DNA from: Lysobacteraceae bacterium
GTDB lineage: Bacteria; Pseudomonadota; Gammaproteobacteria; Xanthomonadales; Rhodanobacteraceae
Assembly: GCA_018971925.1 (NCBI GenBank)
Contig: JAGWZT010000104.1
Location: forward strand, 1-6,901
Direction of reading: 5' to 3'
DNA length: 6,901 nucleotides
Below are positions 1-5,054 of this stretch, piece after piece. Both the position numbers and the translations under genes were made by a program. The notes under the pieces were generated by a model. It did not search any database. It saw nothing but the letters and a program-made list of their open reading frames with translations, and was not told the origin of the DNA. The stretch's first letter is position 1, and every line of letters begins with the position of its first letter.

Positions 1-861
1 GAACAGGAACGCGTGAACGCGGCTTGGGGCAAACTGCGGCTCACCGTGCAGATCGCCACCAAGCTCAACCGCTCGCATCTCGTCAATGGCGAGGTCGCGT
101 ACCTGCTGCCGTGCCTCGGCCGTATCGAACGTGTGGTCGAGAACGGCATGGAACAGGTGCTTTCGACCGAGGATTCCACGAGCTGCGTCCACGCCTCGGT
201 GGGCAAGGCGTCCCCCGCGAATCCGAAACTGAAATCCGAAACGCGGATAGTCGTGGAACTGGCGAAAGCCACCCTGCCGCCAAACCCGAAGGTGCCGTGG
301 GACACGTGGGCCGGCGATTTCGCGACGATCCGCGATGCGATCGAACAGACCTACCCGGAGCAGTTCAAGGACTACAACAAACGCATGTGGCAGCCGGGCG
401 GCTTTCATCGGCCGAATCCGGCGCGCGAACGCGTGTGGAAGACATCCACCGGCAAGGCCAATTTCATCGTGCCGCCGTCGCTGACCGCGACGGGATTCGA
501 CGACGCCCCCGATCGTTTCCGCCTCATGACGATGCGCTCCAACGACCAGTTCAACACCACGGTGTATGGCTACGACGACCGCTTCCGCGGCATCAATGGC
601 ACCCGCGAAGTCGTGTTGATGAACAAGGACGACATCGCGCGGCTTGGCTTGCACGATGGCCAGGCCGTGAAGCTGGTGTCGGACGCCGGCGACGGCGTGG
701 ATCGCGAAGTCGGCGGCCTGCGCGTGGTCGCGTTCGACATTCCGAGTGGGTGCGTCGGCGGCTATTACCCGGAATGCAACCCGCTGATTCCGCTGTCGCA
801 CTATGCGAAGTTCAGCAAGACGCCGGCGGCGAAATCGGTGCCGGTTCGTATCGTTGCTTGA
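1..861 (+). CDS. FdhF/YdeP family molybdopterin oxidoreductase, C-terminal part (5' end outside window)
   Basis: The open frame runs in from base 1 with no stop, so the gene begins upstream. The GTG at 13 is internal, not a start. About 286 residues are visible, against roughly 760-780 for a full YdeP-type protein. They cover the end of the molybdopterin oxidoreductase domain and the C-terminal molybdopterin-dinucleotide-binding beta-barrel. Features matching remembered E. coli YdeP include LNRSH...LLPCLGRIE, the STEDSTSCVH stretch, YNKRMWQPGGFH, the STGKANFI segment that opens the barrel, MRSNDQFNTTVYGYDDRFRG, and the YYPECNPLIPL C-terminal motif. The family is related to formate dehydrogenase alpha subunits and binds bis-MGD. 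The substrate is unknown for most members; E. coli YdeP is linked to acid resistance. The N-terminal iron-sulfur region cannot be judged here. Family assignment is secure, physiological role is not. Confidence 0.93.
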   Translation, partial: EQERVNAAWGKLRLTVQIATKLNRSHLVNGEVAYLLPCLGRIERVVENGMEQVLSTEDSTSCVHASVGKASPANPKLKSETRIVVELAKATLPPNPKVPWDTWAGDFATIRDAIEQTYPEQFKDYNKRMWQPGGFHRPNPARERVWKTSTGKANFIVPPSLTATGFDDAPDRFRLMTMRSNDQFNTTVYGYDDRFRGINGTREVVLMNKDDIARLGLHDGQAVKLVSDAGDGVDREVGGLRVVAFDIPSGCVGGYYPECNPLIPLSHYAKFSKTPAAKSVPVRIVA

Positions 862-863
862 TT

Positions 864-885
864 CCCCTCTCCCGAAGGAGAGGGG
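864..885. terminator. Hairpin between convergent genes, probable bidirectional terminator
   Basis: A perfect nine-base arm, CCCCTCTCC at 864-872, pairs with 877-885 around the four-base loop CGAA. Read on the minus strand the loop is TTCG closed by C-G, the exceptionally stable C(UUCG)G tetraloop. The hairpin begins two bases after the stop of the YdeP-like gene and lies ten bases beyond the azoR stop, where a shared terminator of convergent genes would sit. The T-run is poor (GTTTC on +, none on -), so intrinsic termination may be weak. It may instead protect mRNA 3' ends. Similar CCCTCTCC hairpins recur in Xanthomonadales genomes, by my recollection. Confidence 0.6.
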
Positions 886-895
886 GTTTCAAGGC

Positions 896-1477
896 TTACG
901 CCGCAATCGCCATTCCAGCCGCGATCTGTGCGTGCGCGTGCGTCATGGCCGCCTCGCGCTGCCCGGTACCCAGGTTCAGGCCTTCCGCGCGCACGAACTC
1001 GGCGTCGTGGATGCCGATGAAGCCGAACACGTGCTTGAGGTAGGTTTCCTGGAAATCGACGGACGCTGCCGGGCCTTCGCTGTAGATGCCGCCGCGCGAG
1101 GAGGCGATGATCACGCGCTTGCCACCTGCGAGCCCTTCGGGACCATGTTCCGTGTAGTGGAATGTCTTGCCCGCGGTCAATATGCGATCCAGCCACGCCT
1201 TGAGTTGCGTGGGGATGGTGAAGTTGTACATGGGTGCGCCGATGACCACGATGTCGGCAGCCAGGAATTCGTCGAGAATTTCGCCATTGCGTGCGACGCA
1301 TGGGTGGCCTTCGGCGAGGACGGGTGTGAAGTGCGGCAACGTTTGCGCGGCAAGATCGCGGCGGGCCACTTCGAGGCCGGGGTGTTCGGCGCGCAACCGC
1401 GCGACGATCGCGGCGGTCAGGCTGCGTGAAGCGGAATTTTCACCAAGTACGCTCGAATCGATGTGCAGGAGTTTCAT
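896..1477 (-). CDS. azoR: FMN-dependent NADH-azoreductase
   Basis: This encodes a 193-residue flavodoxin-fold protein of the AzoR/NAD(P)H quinone reductase family, close to the usual 200 residues. These cytosolic homodimers bind FMN and reduce quinones and azo compounds by two-electron transfers from NAD(P)H, which makes them detoxifying enzymes under thiol or quinone stress. FMN-contact motifs are in the expected order: the phosphate loop DSSVLGENSASRS (about residues 7-19), APMYNFTIP (81-89, the MYNF flavin loop) and SSRGGIY (126-132). The start ATG at 1477 gives MKLLHIDSS, the typical N-terminus, and is preceded by GGAGA (1483-1487 on this strand) five bases upstream. The open frame continues further upstream to 1771 but lacks similarity there and runs under the lysR gene. 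The gene is divergent from a LysR regulator, which probably controls it. Confidence 0.93.
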   Translation of the reverse strand: MKLLHIDSSVLGENSASRSLTAAIVARLRAEHPGLEVARRDLAAQTLPHFTPVLAEGHPCVARNGEILDEFLAADIVVIGAPMYNFTIPTQLKAWLDRILTAGKTFHYTEHGPEGLAGGKRVIIASSRGGIYSEGPAASVDFQETYLKHVFGFIGIHDAEFVRAEGLNLGTGQREAAMTHAHAQIAAGMAIAA

Positions 1478-1574
1478 GTTTCTCTCCAGGGGAACCGCAT
1501 GTGCGGTGACCGGTAAACGATAAGCACAACGTGCTGCTTCGATAAGATGGTGCAATCCGAACGGAGTGTTCATC
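1478..1574. promoter_or_regulatory. Divergent azoR / lysR promoter and operator region
   Basis: These 97 bases separate the two divergent starts and must hold both promoters. Repeats visible: a perfect inverted repeat ACCGCA-TG-TGCGGT at 1494-1507; an inverted repeat AGCAC-AAC-GTGCT at 1523-1535; and two direct copies of CGATAAG at 1518-1524 and 1540-1546, 22 bases apart (about two helical turns), flanking the second inverted repeat. This is the kind of arrangement a LysR-type tetramer binds. No sigma-70 pair close to consensus is clear on either strand. TAAGAT at 1543-1548 is a possible -10 for lysR. Confidence 0.55.
1563..1566 (+). promoter_or_regulatory. Shine-Dalgarno site deciding the lysR start
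   Basis: GGAG lies eight bases before the ATG at 1575. An alternative GTG start at 1566 would overlap this site, which argues for the ATG. Confidence 0.6.
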
Positions 1575-2510
1575 ATGGCGAACGCCGTGTCTGCCCTCGC
1601 GGGTACGTTGCCCGACCTCAACGACCTGTATTTTTTCGCCGCGGTGGTCGAGCACGGCGGCTTTTCGGCCGCGAGCCGTGCGCTCAACGTACCCAAGTCA
1701 CGCCTGAGCAAGCGCGTGTCGCAACTGGAAGATGGCCTGGGCGTTCGCCTGCTGCAGCGGACGACGCGCAAATTCGTGGTGACCGAAGCGGGTGAGCGTT
1801 TTTACCGGCATTGCCAGGCGATGCTGGCCGAAGCGCGTGCCGCCACCGAGGATGTGGCCGCTCTGCGCGGGGAGCCCAGCGGGTTGGTGCGGCTGAGTTG
1901 CCCGGTATCACTGGCACAGAGCCTGCTGGCGCCGCTGCTGCCCGCGTTCCTGTCGCGTCATCCACAGGTACAACTGCGGGTACTTTCCAGCAACCGGCGC
2001 GTGGACGTGATCGGCGAGGGCTTCGACATCGCCATCCGCGTGCGCGACAAGCTGGACAGCGACGCGGAACTGGTGGCGCGCAGTTTCGGGCCCAAGCGCG
2101 TGGTGCTGGTCGCGAGCCCGGCGTTTCTCGCGGAACACGGTGAACCGCGCAGCCCGCAGGACCTTTCCGCACTGCCGGTGCTCAGCCTCTTCGAGCAGGA
2201 AGGTGAGCAGAGCTGGGAGTTGTATGACGGCGCTTGCGCCAAGACCACCGTGCCGGTGCGGCCGCGCCTGGTCAGTGGCGAATTCCGGGTGCTGATCGAG
2301 GCGGCCATGCAAGGCATCGGCATCGCCTGGGTTCCGGAACAGTCGTGCATCGAGGAACTTCGCGATGGCCGCCTGCGCGTGGTGCTGCCGGATTGGGGAC
2401 TGCCACAGGGCATCCTGCACATCGTCTATCCGAGCCGGCGGGGGATGCTGCCGGCGGTGCGCGCGTTGGTGGATTTTCTGGCTGACGCTTTCGAGCACGC
2501 GCCTCCGTAG
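1575..2510 (+). CDS. LysR family transcriptional regulator, probable regulator of azoR
   Basis: This encodes a 311-residue LysR-type regulator, the normal size for the family. The N-terminal winged helix-turn-helix spans about residues 15-75: LNDLYFFAAVVEHGGFSAAS, then the recognition helix around VPKSRLSKRVSQLE, then GVRLLQRTTRKFVVTEAGERFY. The linker helix follows, then a type 2 periplasmic-binding-fold effector domain (about 100-305) with the family-typical FDIAIRV and GIAWVPE segments. The ATG at 1575 is chosen because GGAG lies eight bases upstream. A TTG at 1608 would give the shorter MPDLNDLYFF beginning seen in some relatives. It diverges from azoR over 97 bases, so autoregulation and control of azoR, perhaps in response to quinones or electrophiles, is likely by family precedent. 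The effector cannot be read from the sequence. Confidence 0.93.
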   Translation: MANAVSALAGTLPDLNDLYFFAAVVEHGGFSAASRALNVPKSRLSKRVSQLEDGLGVRLLQRTTRKFVVTEAGERFYRHCQAMLAEARAATEDVAALRGEPSGLVRLSCPVSLAQSLLAPLLPAFLSRHPQVQLRVLSSNRRVDVIGEGFDIAIRVRDKLDSDAELVARSFGPKRVVLVASPAFLAEHGEPRSPQDLSALPVLSLFEQEGEQSWELYDGACAKTTVPVRPRLVSGEFRVLIEAAMQGIGIAWVPEQSCIEELRDGRLRVVLPDWGLPQGILHIVYPSRRGMLPAVRALVDFLADAFEHAPP

Positions 2511-2536
2511 TTCGTTCAGAGAGCCCGTTGGCAGCG

Positions 2537-2545
2537 TGCTACCAT
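2537..2545 (+). promoter_or_regulatory. Candidate extended -10 promoter element for the aminotransferase/omega-amidase unit
   Basis: TGCTACCAT fits an extended -10 (TG, one base, then TACCAT at 2540-2545) in the 79-base gap after lysR. It would start transcription about 38 bases before the ATG at 2590. No convincing -35 hexamer lies at the right distance, so this is a weak call. Read-through from lysR is an alternative. Confidence 0.3.
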
Positions 2546-2589
2546 CGCCCGGCTCACGCCCATTCGGCCATCCAGACGGAAGATCACGG

Positions 2590-3735
2590 ATGCAAATCGA
2601 AACCAAGTTGCCCAAGGTCGGCACCACCATCTTCACGGTGATGAGCCAGCTCGCGATGGAACACAAGGCAGTGAACCTGGGGCAGGGGTTTCCCGATTTC
2701 GAGACACCGCGGAATCTGCGCGATGCCTTGACGCGCGCGATGGACGAAGGGCGCAATCAATATGCGCCGATGAGCGGCATCCCGAAGTTGCGCGAGCAGA
2801 TCGCGCTGCAGGTGGACCGCTTGTACGGGCGGCGGGTCAGTGCGGATACCGAGGTGACGGTGACATCCGGCGCGACCGAGGCGATCTTCGCGGCGATCGC
2901 GTGCGCGGTACATGCGGGCGACGAGGTGATCGTGCTCGATCCCTGTTATGACTGCTACGAACCCGCAATTGCGCTGGCCGGTGGCAGGACGGTGCATGTC
3001 CCGCTCGCGCTGCCCGACTTCTCGGTGGACTGGCAGCGCGTGCGCGACGAGATCACGCCGAAGACGCGGATGATCATGGTCAACAGCCCGCACAATCCGT
3101 CCGGCGCGGTATTCGAAGAATCCGATCTCGACGCGCTGGCGGAAATAGTCACGCAATACGGATTGCTGGTGATCTCCGACGAGGTTTACGAGCACATCGT
3201 TTACGACGGCCGCCGGCACCTCAGCGTCTCGCGACGGCCGGAACTGGCCGAACGCAGCTTCGTGATTTCATCGTTCGGCAAGACCTGGCATTGCACCGGC
3301 TGGAAGGTCGGTTACTGCGTTGCGCCCAAGTTGCTGACGGCCGAGTTCCGCAAGGTGCACCAATACCTCACGTTCTGCACGTTCCATCCGGCGCAGTCTG
3401 CGTTCGCCGAGGTCATGGAGAACGATCCGCAACACGCCCGGGATCTGGCCGCTTTCTACCAGGCCAAGCGCGATCGTTTCCGCGAGTTGCTTGCCGGTTC
3501 ACGCTTCAAGTTGCCCGGGGTGCATGGCGGCTATTTCCAGTTGGCCGATTATTCCGCCATGCGTGATACCGACGACCTGAATTTCTGCGAGTGGATGGTG
3601 CGCGAAGGCGGCGTCGCGGCGATTCCCGTGTCGGCGTTCTACGAAACCGCCCCGGATGCAAAGCTGGTGCGGTTCTGTTTCGCCAAGGGCGACGAAACCC
3701 TCGTGGCTGCCGCGGAACGGTTATGCAAAATCTGA
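2590..3735 (+). CDS. ybdL: PLP-dependent methionine/glutamine aminotransferase (YbdL-like)
   Basis: This encodes a 381-residue fold type I, class I/II aminotransferase, close to the 386 residues of E. coli YbdL. YbdL prefers methionine and related amino acids, and the group includes glutamine transaminase K-like enzymes. Visible features: KLPKVGTTIFTVMSQLA at the N-terminus; NLGQGFPDF (29-37); NQYAPMSGIPKLRE (56-69); the PLP-phosphate loop TSGATEAIF (92-100); NSPHNPSG (165-172) with the conserved Asn169; SDEVYEH (196-202) with Asp197 and Tyr200; the Schiff-base lysine Lys231 in SSFGKTWHCTGWK; and Arg361 in LVRFCF for the substrate carboxylate. All key residues are present. The ATG at 2590 has GGAAG (2578-2582) seven bases upstream. 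An upstream open frame to 2365 overlaps lysR and is not similar. The gene overlaps the next by 13 bases, which suggests co-translation with the omega-amidase. Confidence 0.9.
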   Translation: MQIETKLPKVGTTIFTVMSQLAMEHKAVNLGQGFPDFETPRNLRDALTRAMDEGRNQYAPMSGIPKLREQIALQVDRLYGRRVSADTEVTVTSGATEAIFAAIACAVHAGDEVIVLDPCYDCYEPAIALAGGRTVHVPLALPDFSVDWQRVRDEITPKTRMIMVNSPHNPSGAVFEESDLDALAEIVTQYGLLVISDEVYEHIVYDGRRHLSVSRRPELAERSFVISSFGKTWHCTGWKVGYCVAPKLLTAEFRKVHQYLTFCTFHPAQSAFAEVMENDPQHARDLAAFYQAKRDRFRELLAGSRFKLPGVHGGYFQLADYSAMRDTDDLNFCEWMVREGGVAAIPVSAFYETAPDAKLVRFCFAKGDETLVAAAERLCKI

Positions 3736-4529
3736 GGGTCTCGCTGGTCCAGGGTGCGACCCGTTGGCACGACCCGGCCGGCAACCGCGACTACTACGGC
3801 GCGTTGATCGCTCCGTTGGCTGGGCACACCGACCTCGTGGTGTTGCCGGAAACGTTCAGCAGCGGTTTTTCGAACGAAGCGATCCACAATGCCGAAACCA
3901 TGGAGGGCCCGACGGTCGCTTGGTTGCGTGAGCGCGCGCGCGGACTCGATGCGGCGATCACGGGCAGCGTGCAATTGCGGGTGGGCGAGGGTGCCGCTTC
4001 GGACAACGTTTTCAACCGCTTGTTGTTCGTGACACCCGATGGCGAGGTACGACATTACGACAAGCGCCATCTGTTCCGCTATGCCGACGAACACAAGCGC
4101 TATGCCGCGGGTCGCGAACGGCTCGTGGTGGAATGGAGAGGCTGGAAGATCTGTCCGCTGGTCTGCTACGACCTGCGCTTCCCGGTGTTCTCGCGCAATC
4201 GCCACGATGCGCAGCGCGGGTTCGAGTATGACCTCGTGCTGTTCGTCGCCAACTGGCCCTCCGCGCGCGCCCACGCGTGGCGCACGCTGCTGCGCGCACG
4301 CGCGATCGAAAACCTGGGTTACTGCGTGGGCGTCAACCGCGTTGGCGTGGATGGCAACCAGCTGCCGTACTCGGGCGATAGCGCGGTGCTGGATTACCTC
4401 GGCCAGGCGATGGCCGACCTCGGCGCGCAGGAGCAGACCGTCACGGTGGCGCTCGATCATGCGGCGCTGCAGGCCTTCCGCGAGAAGTTTCCCGCGTGGA
4501 TGGACGCGGACGCGTTCGAACTTTTGTAG
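3723..4529 (+). CDS. yafV: Omega-amidase, nitrilase superfamily (YafV/Nit2-like)
   Basis: This encodes a 268-residue carbon-nitrogen hydrolase, slightly longer than the 256 residues of E. coli YafV. The nitrilase triad is complete: Glu43 in LPETFSSGF, Lys114 in HYDKRHLFRYADEH, and the nucleophile Cys148 in CPLVCYDLRFPV. The C-terminal REKFPAWMDADAFEL matches remembered YafV almost to the last residue. Omega-amidases hydrolyse alpha-ketoglutaramate and alpha-ketosuccinamate, the products of glutamine and asparagine transamination. This fits the aminotransferase directly upstream. The ATG at 3723 lies inside the end of that gene, in another frame, with a weak GGAA (3714-3717) five bases upstream, so translational coupling is likely. 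Relative to E. coli there is a short insertion near residues 150-159 (NRHDAQRGFE). The TAG stop lies inside the left terminal repeat of the 4525-4677 element. Confidence 0.92.
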   Translation: MQNLRVSLVQGATRWHDPAGNRDYYGALIAPLAGHTDLVVLPETFSSGFSNEAIHNAETMEGPTVAWLRERARGLDAAITGSVQLRVGEGAASDNVFNRLLFVTPDGEVRHYDKRHLFRYADEHKRYAAGRERLVVEWRGWKICPLVCYDLRFPVFSRNRHDAQRGFEYDLVLFVANWPSARAHAWRTLLRARAIENLGYCVGVNRVGVDGNQLPYSGDSAVLDYLGQAMADLGAQEQTVTVALDHAALQAFREKFPAWMDADAFELL

Positions 4530-4677
4530 GAGCGGCGGCACCGCGAGCAGGATTGCGCAAGCAGCCATCCATGGCGCCGGGTACCGGCCCGGCCATCCTT
4601 GGCCGGTCGCTCGGCCGGGCAAGCGATGCCACCGGCATCGCTTGAGCGCCCATCCTCGCCCTTCCGGCCCTCCTACA
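4525..4677. repeat. 153-base REP/MITE-like structured element with TGTAGGAG terminal inverted repeats
   Basis: Perfect eight-base terminal inverted repeats, TGTAGGAG at 4525-4532 and CTCCTACA at 4670-4677, bound an interior packed with hairpins. These are GCCAT-CC-ATGGC (4564-4575), GCCGG-GTA-CCGGC (4576-4588), CCGGCCA-TCCT-TGGCCGG (4589-4606), and an 11-base perfect stem with loop ACC (4620-4630 with 4634-4644). TTGCGCAA at 4553-4560 is also palindromic. CCATCC occurs three times (4565, 4593, 4650), so parts may derive from a repeated unit. It fills the gap between convergent yafV and arsC, and the TAG in each terminal repeat is the stop codon of the gene entering it. There is no T-run and no obvious target duplication. 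It resembles repetitive extragenic elements of Xanthomonadales and Pseudomonas (recollection). It probably forms strong RNA structure at both mRNA 3' ends and may limit transcription or mRNA decay. It encodes no protein I can support. Confidence 0.7.
4620..4644. terminator. Strong hairpin inside the repeat element, possible bidirectional 3'-end structure
   Basis: An 11-base arm at 4620-4630 (CAAGCGATGCC) pairs perfectly with 4634-4644 around the three-base loop ACC. It can extend through GGG 4617-4619 with CCC 4649-4651 across a bulge. It lies downstream of both convergent stops. No U-tract follows on either strand, so it is a structural 3'-end element rather than a classic intrinsic terminator. 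Confidence 0.4.
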
Positions 4678-5032
4678 GGATGGCGAGAACCGCTTCGGGC
4701 GGCCGGCCGACAGCGGCCTTGCCATTGGCGAACACGATCGGGCGTTCGATCAGGACTGGATGTTTCGCCATTGCATCGACAAGTTGCCGGCGGGTCAGGC
4801 TGGGATCGTCCAGCGCGAGTTCGGCATAAATCGCCTCGCCCCTGCGCATCAGGTCGCGCGGTTCCGTGCCCAGCAGCTTCAGCGCGTGCTCGATTTCCGC
4901 CGCGGTGGGCGGGTTTTTCTGGTAATCGACGATCGTGGGCTCGATGCCGCGATCCTGCAACAGATCGAGCGTGCCGCGCGATTTTGAACAACGCGGATTG
5001 TGCCAGATGGTGATGGCATGGTTTGCAGGCAT
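4673..5032 (-). CDS. arsC: Arsenate reductase (glutaredoxin-type) family protein, ArsC/YfgD-like
   Basis: This encodes a 119-residue thioredoxin-fold protein, the same length as E. coli YfgD and shorter than plasmid R773 ArsC (about 140). WHNPRCSKSRGTL holds the catalytic cysteine. The three arginines that bind arsenate in R773 ArsC have counterparts in LMRRGE, IERPIVF and VGRPPE. Family members reduce arsenate to arsenite with glutathione and glutaredoxin, but YfgD-type chromosomal proteins are less well characterised. With no arsR, arsB or acr3 beside it, arsenic resistance is not certain. The start ATG at 5032 is chosen for GGAG (5041-5044) eight bases upstream. An ATG at 5050, four bases past the rluB stop, would add six residues. 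It is probably the last gene of scpB-rluB-arsC. Its TAG stop falls in the right terminal repeat of the adjacent element, yet the protein ends at the family's normal PPE.VL.IL terminus. Confidence 0.88.
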   Translation of the reverse strand: MPANHAITIWHNPRCSKSRGTLDLLQDRGIEPTIVDYQKNPPTAAEIEHALKLLGTEPRDLMRRGEAIYAELALDDPSLTRRQLVDAMAKHPVLIERPIVFANGKAAVGRPPEAVLAIL

Positions 5033-5040
5033 GGCGCGCG

Positions 5041-5044
5041 CTCC
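5041..5044 (-). promoter_or_regulatory. Shine-Dalgarno site deciding the arsC start
   Basis: GGAG on the minus strand lies eight bases before the ATG at 5032. It supports that start over the in-frame ATG at 5050, which has only a looser AAGGG upstream, at the end of rluB. Confidence 0.5.
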
Positions 5045-5054
5045 AGCCATGTGA

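Noticed and set aside
24..1043. 339-codon open frame overlapping the YdeP-like gene and the azoR 3' end
   Set aside because: It crosses the terminator hairpin and two real genes in the wrong frame, and its product is Arg-rich without motifs.
1478..1771. N-terminal extension of the azoR frame (98 extra codons)
   Set aside because: The ATG at 1477 gives the canonical MKLLHIDSS beginning with a good ribosome binding site. The extension lies under lysR and the promoter region and has no family similarity.
2365..2589. N-terminal extension of the aminotransferase frame into lysR
   Set aside because: The family begins close to MQIETKLPKVG. The extension is antisense-free but is a frame shadow of the lysR 3' end and contains no conserved residues.
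4530..4672. Possible small RNA or small protein gene in the yafV-arsC gap
   Set aside because: The short frames there are not conserved-looking and have no ribosome binding site. The stretch is better explained as a structured repeat element, and no promoter for a separate RNA is visible.
4525..4677. Insertion sequence or transposon remnant with target duplication
   Set aside because: No transposase coding remnant fits in 153 bases, and the flanks (GAACTT on the left, GGATGG on the right) show no direct duplication.
3639..4991. 450-codon open frame on the minus strand across yafV and the arsC region
   Set aside because: It runs antisense to yafV, then crosses the hairpin element and arsC in another frame. 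Its product is Arg/Ala/Pro-rich with no recognisable motif. Long antisense frames are expected at this GC content.
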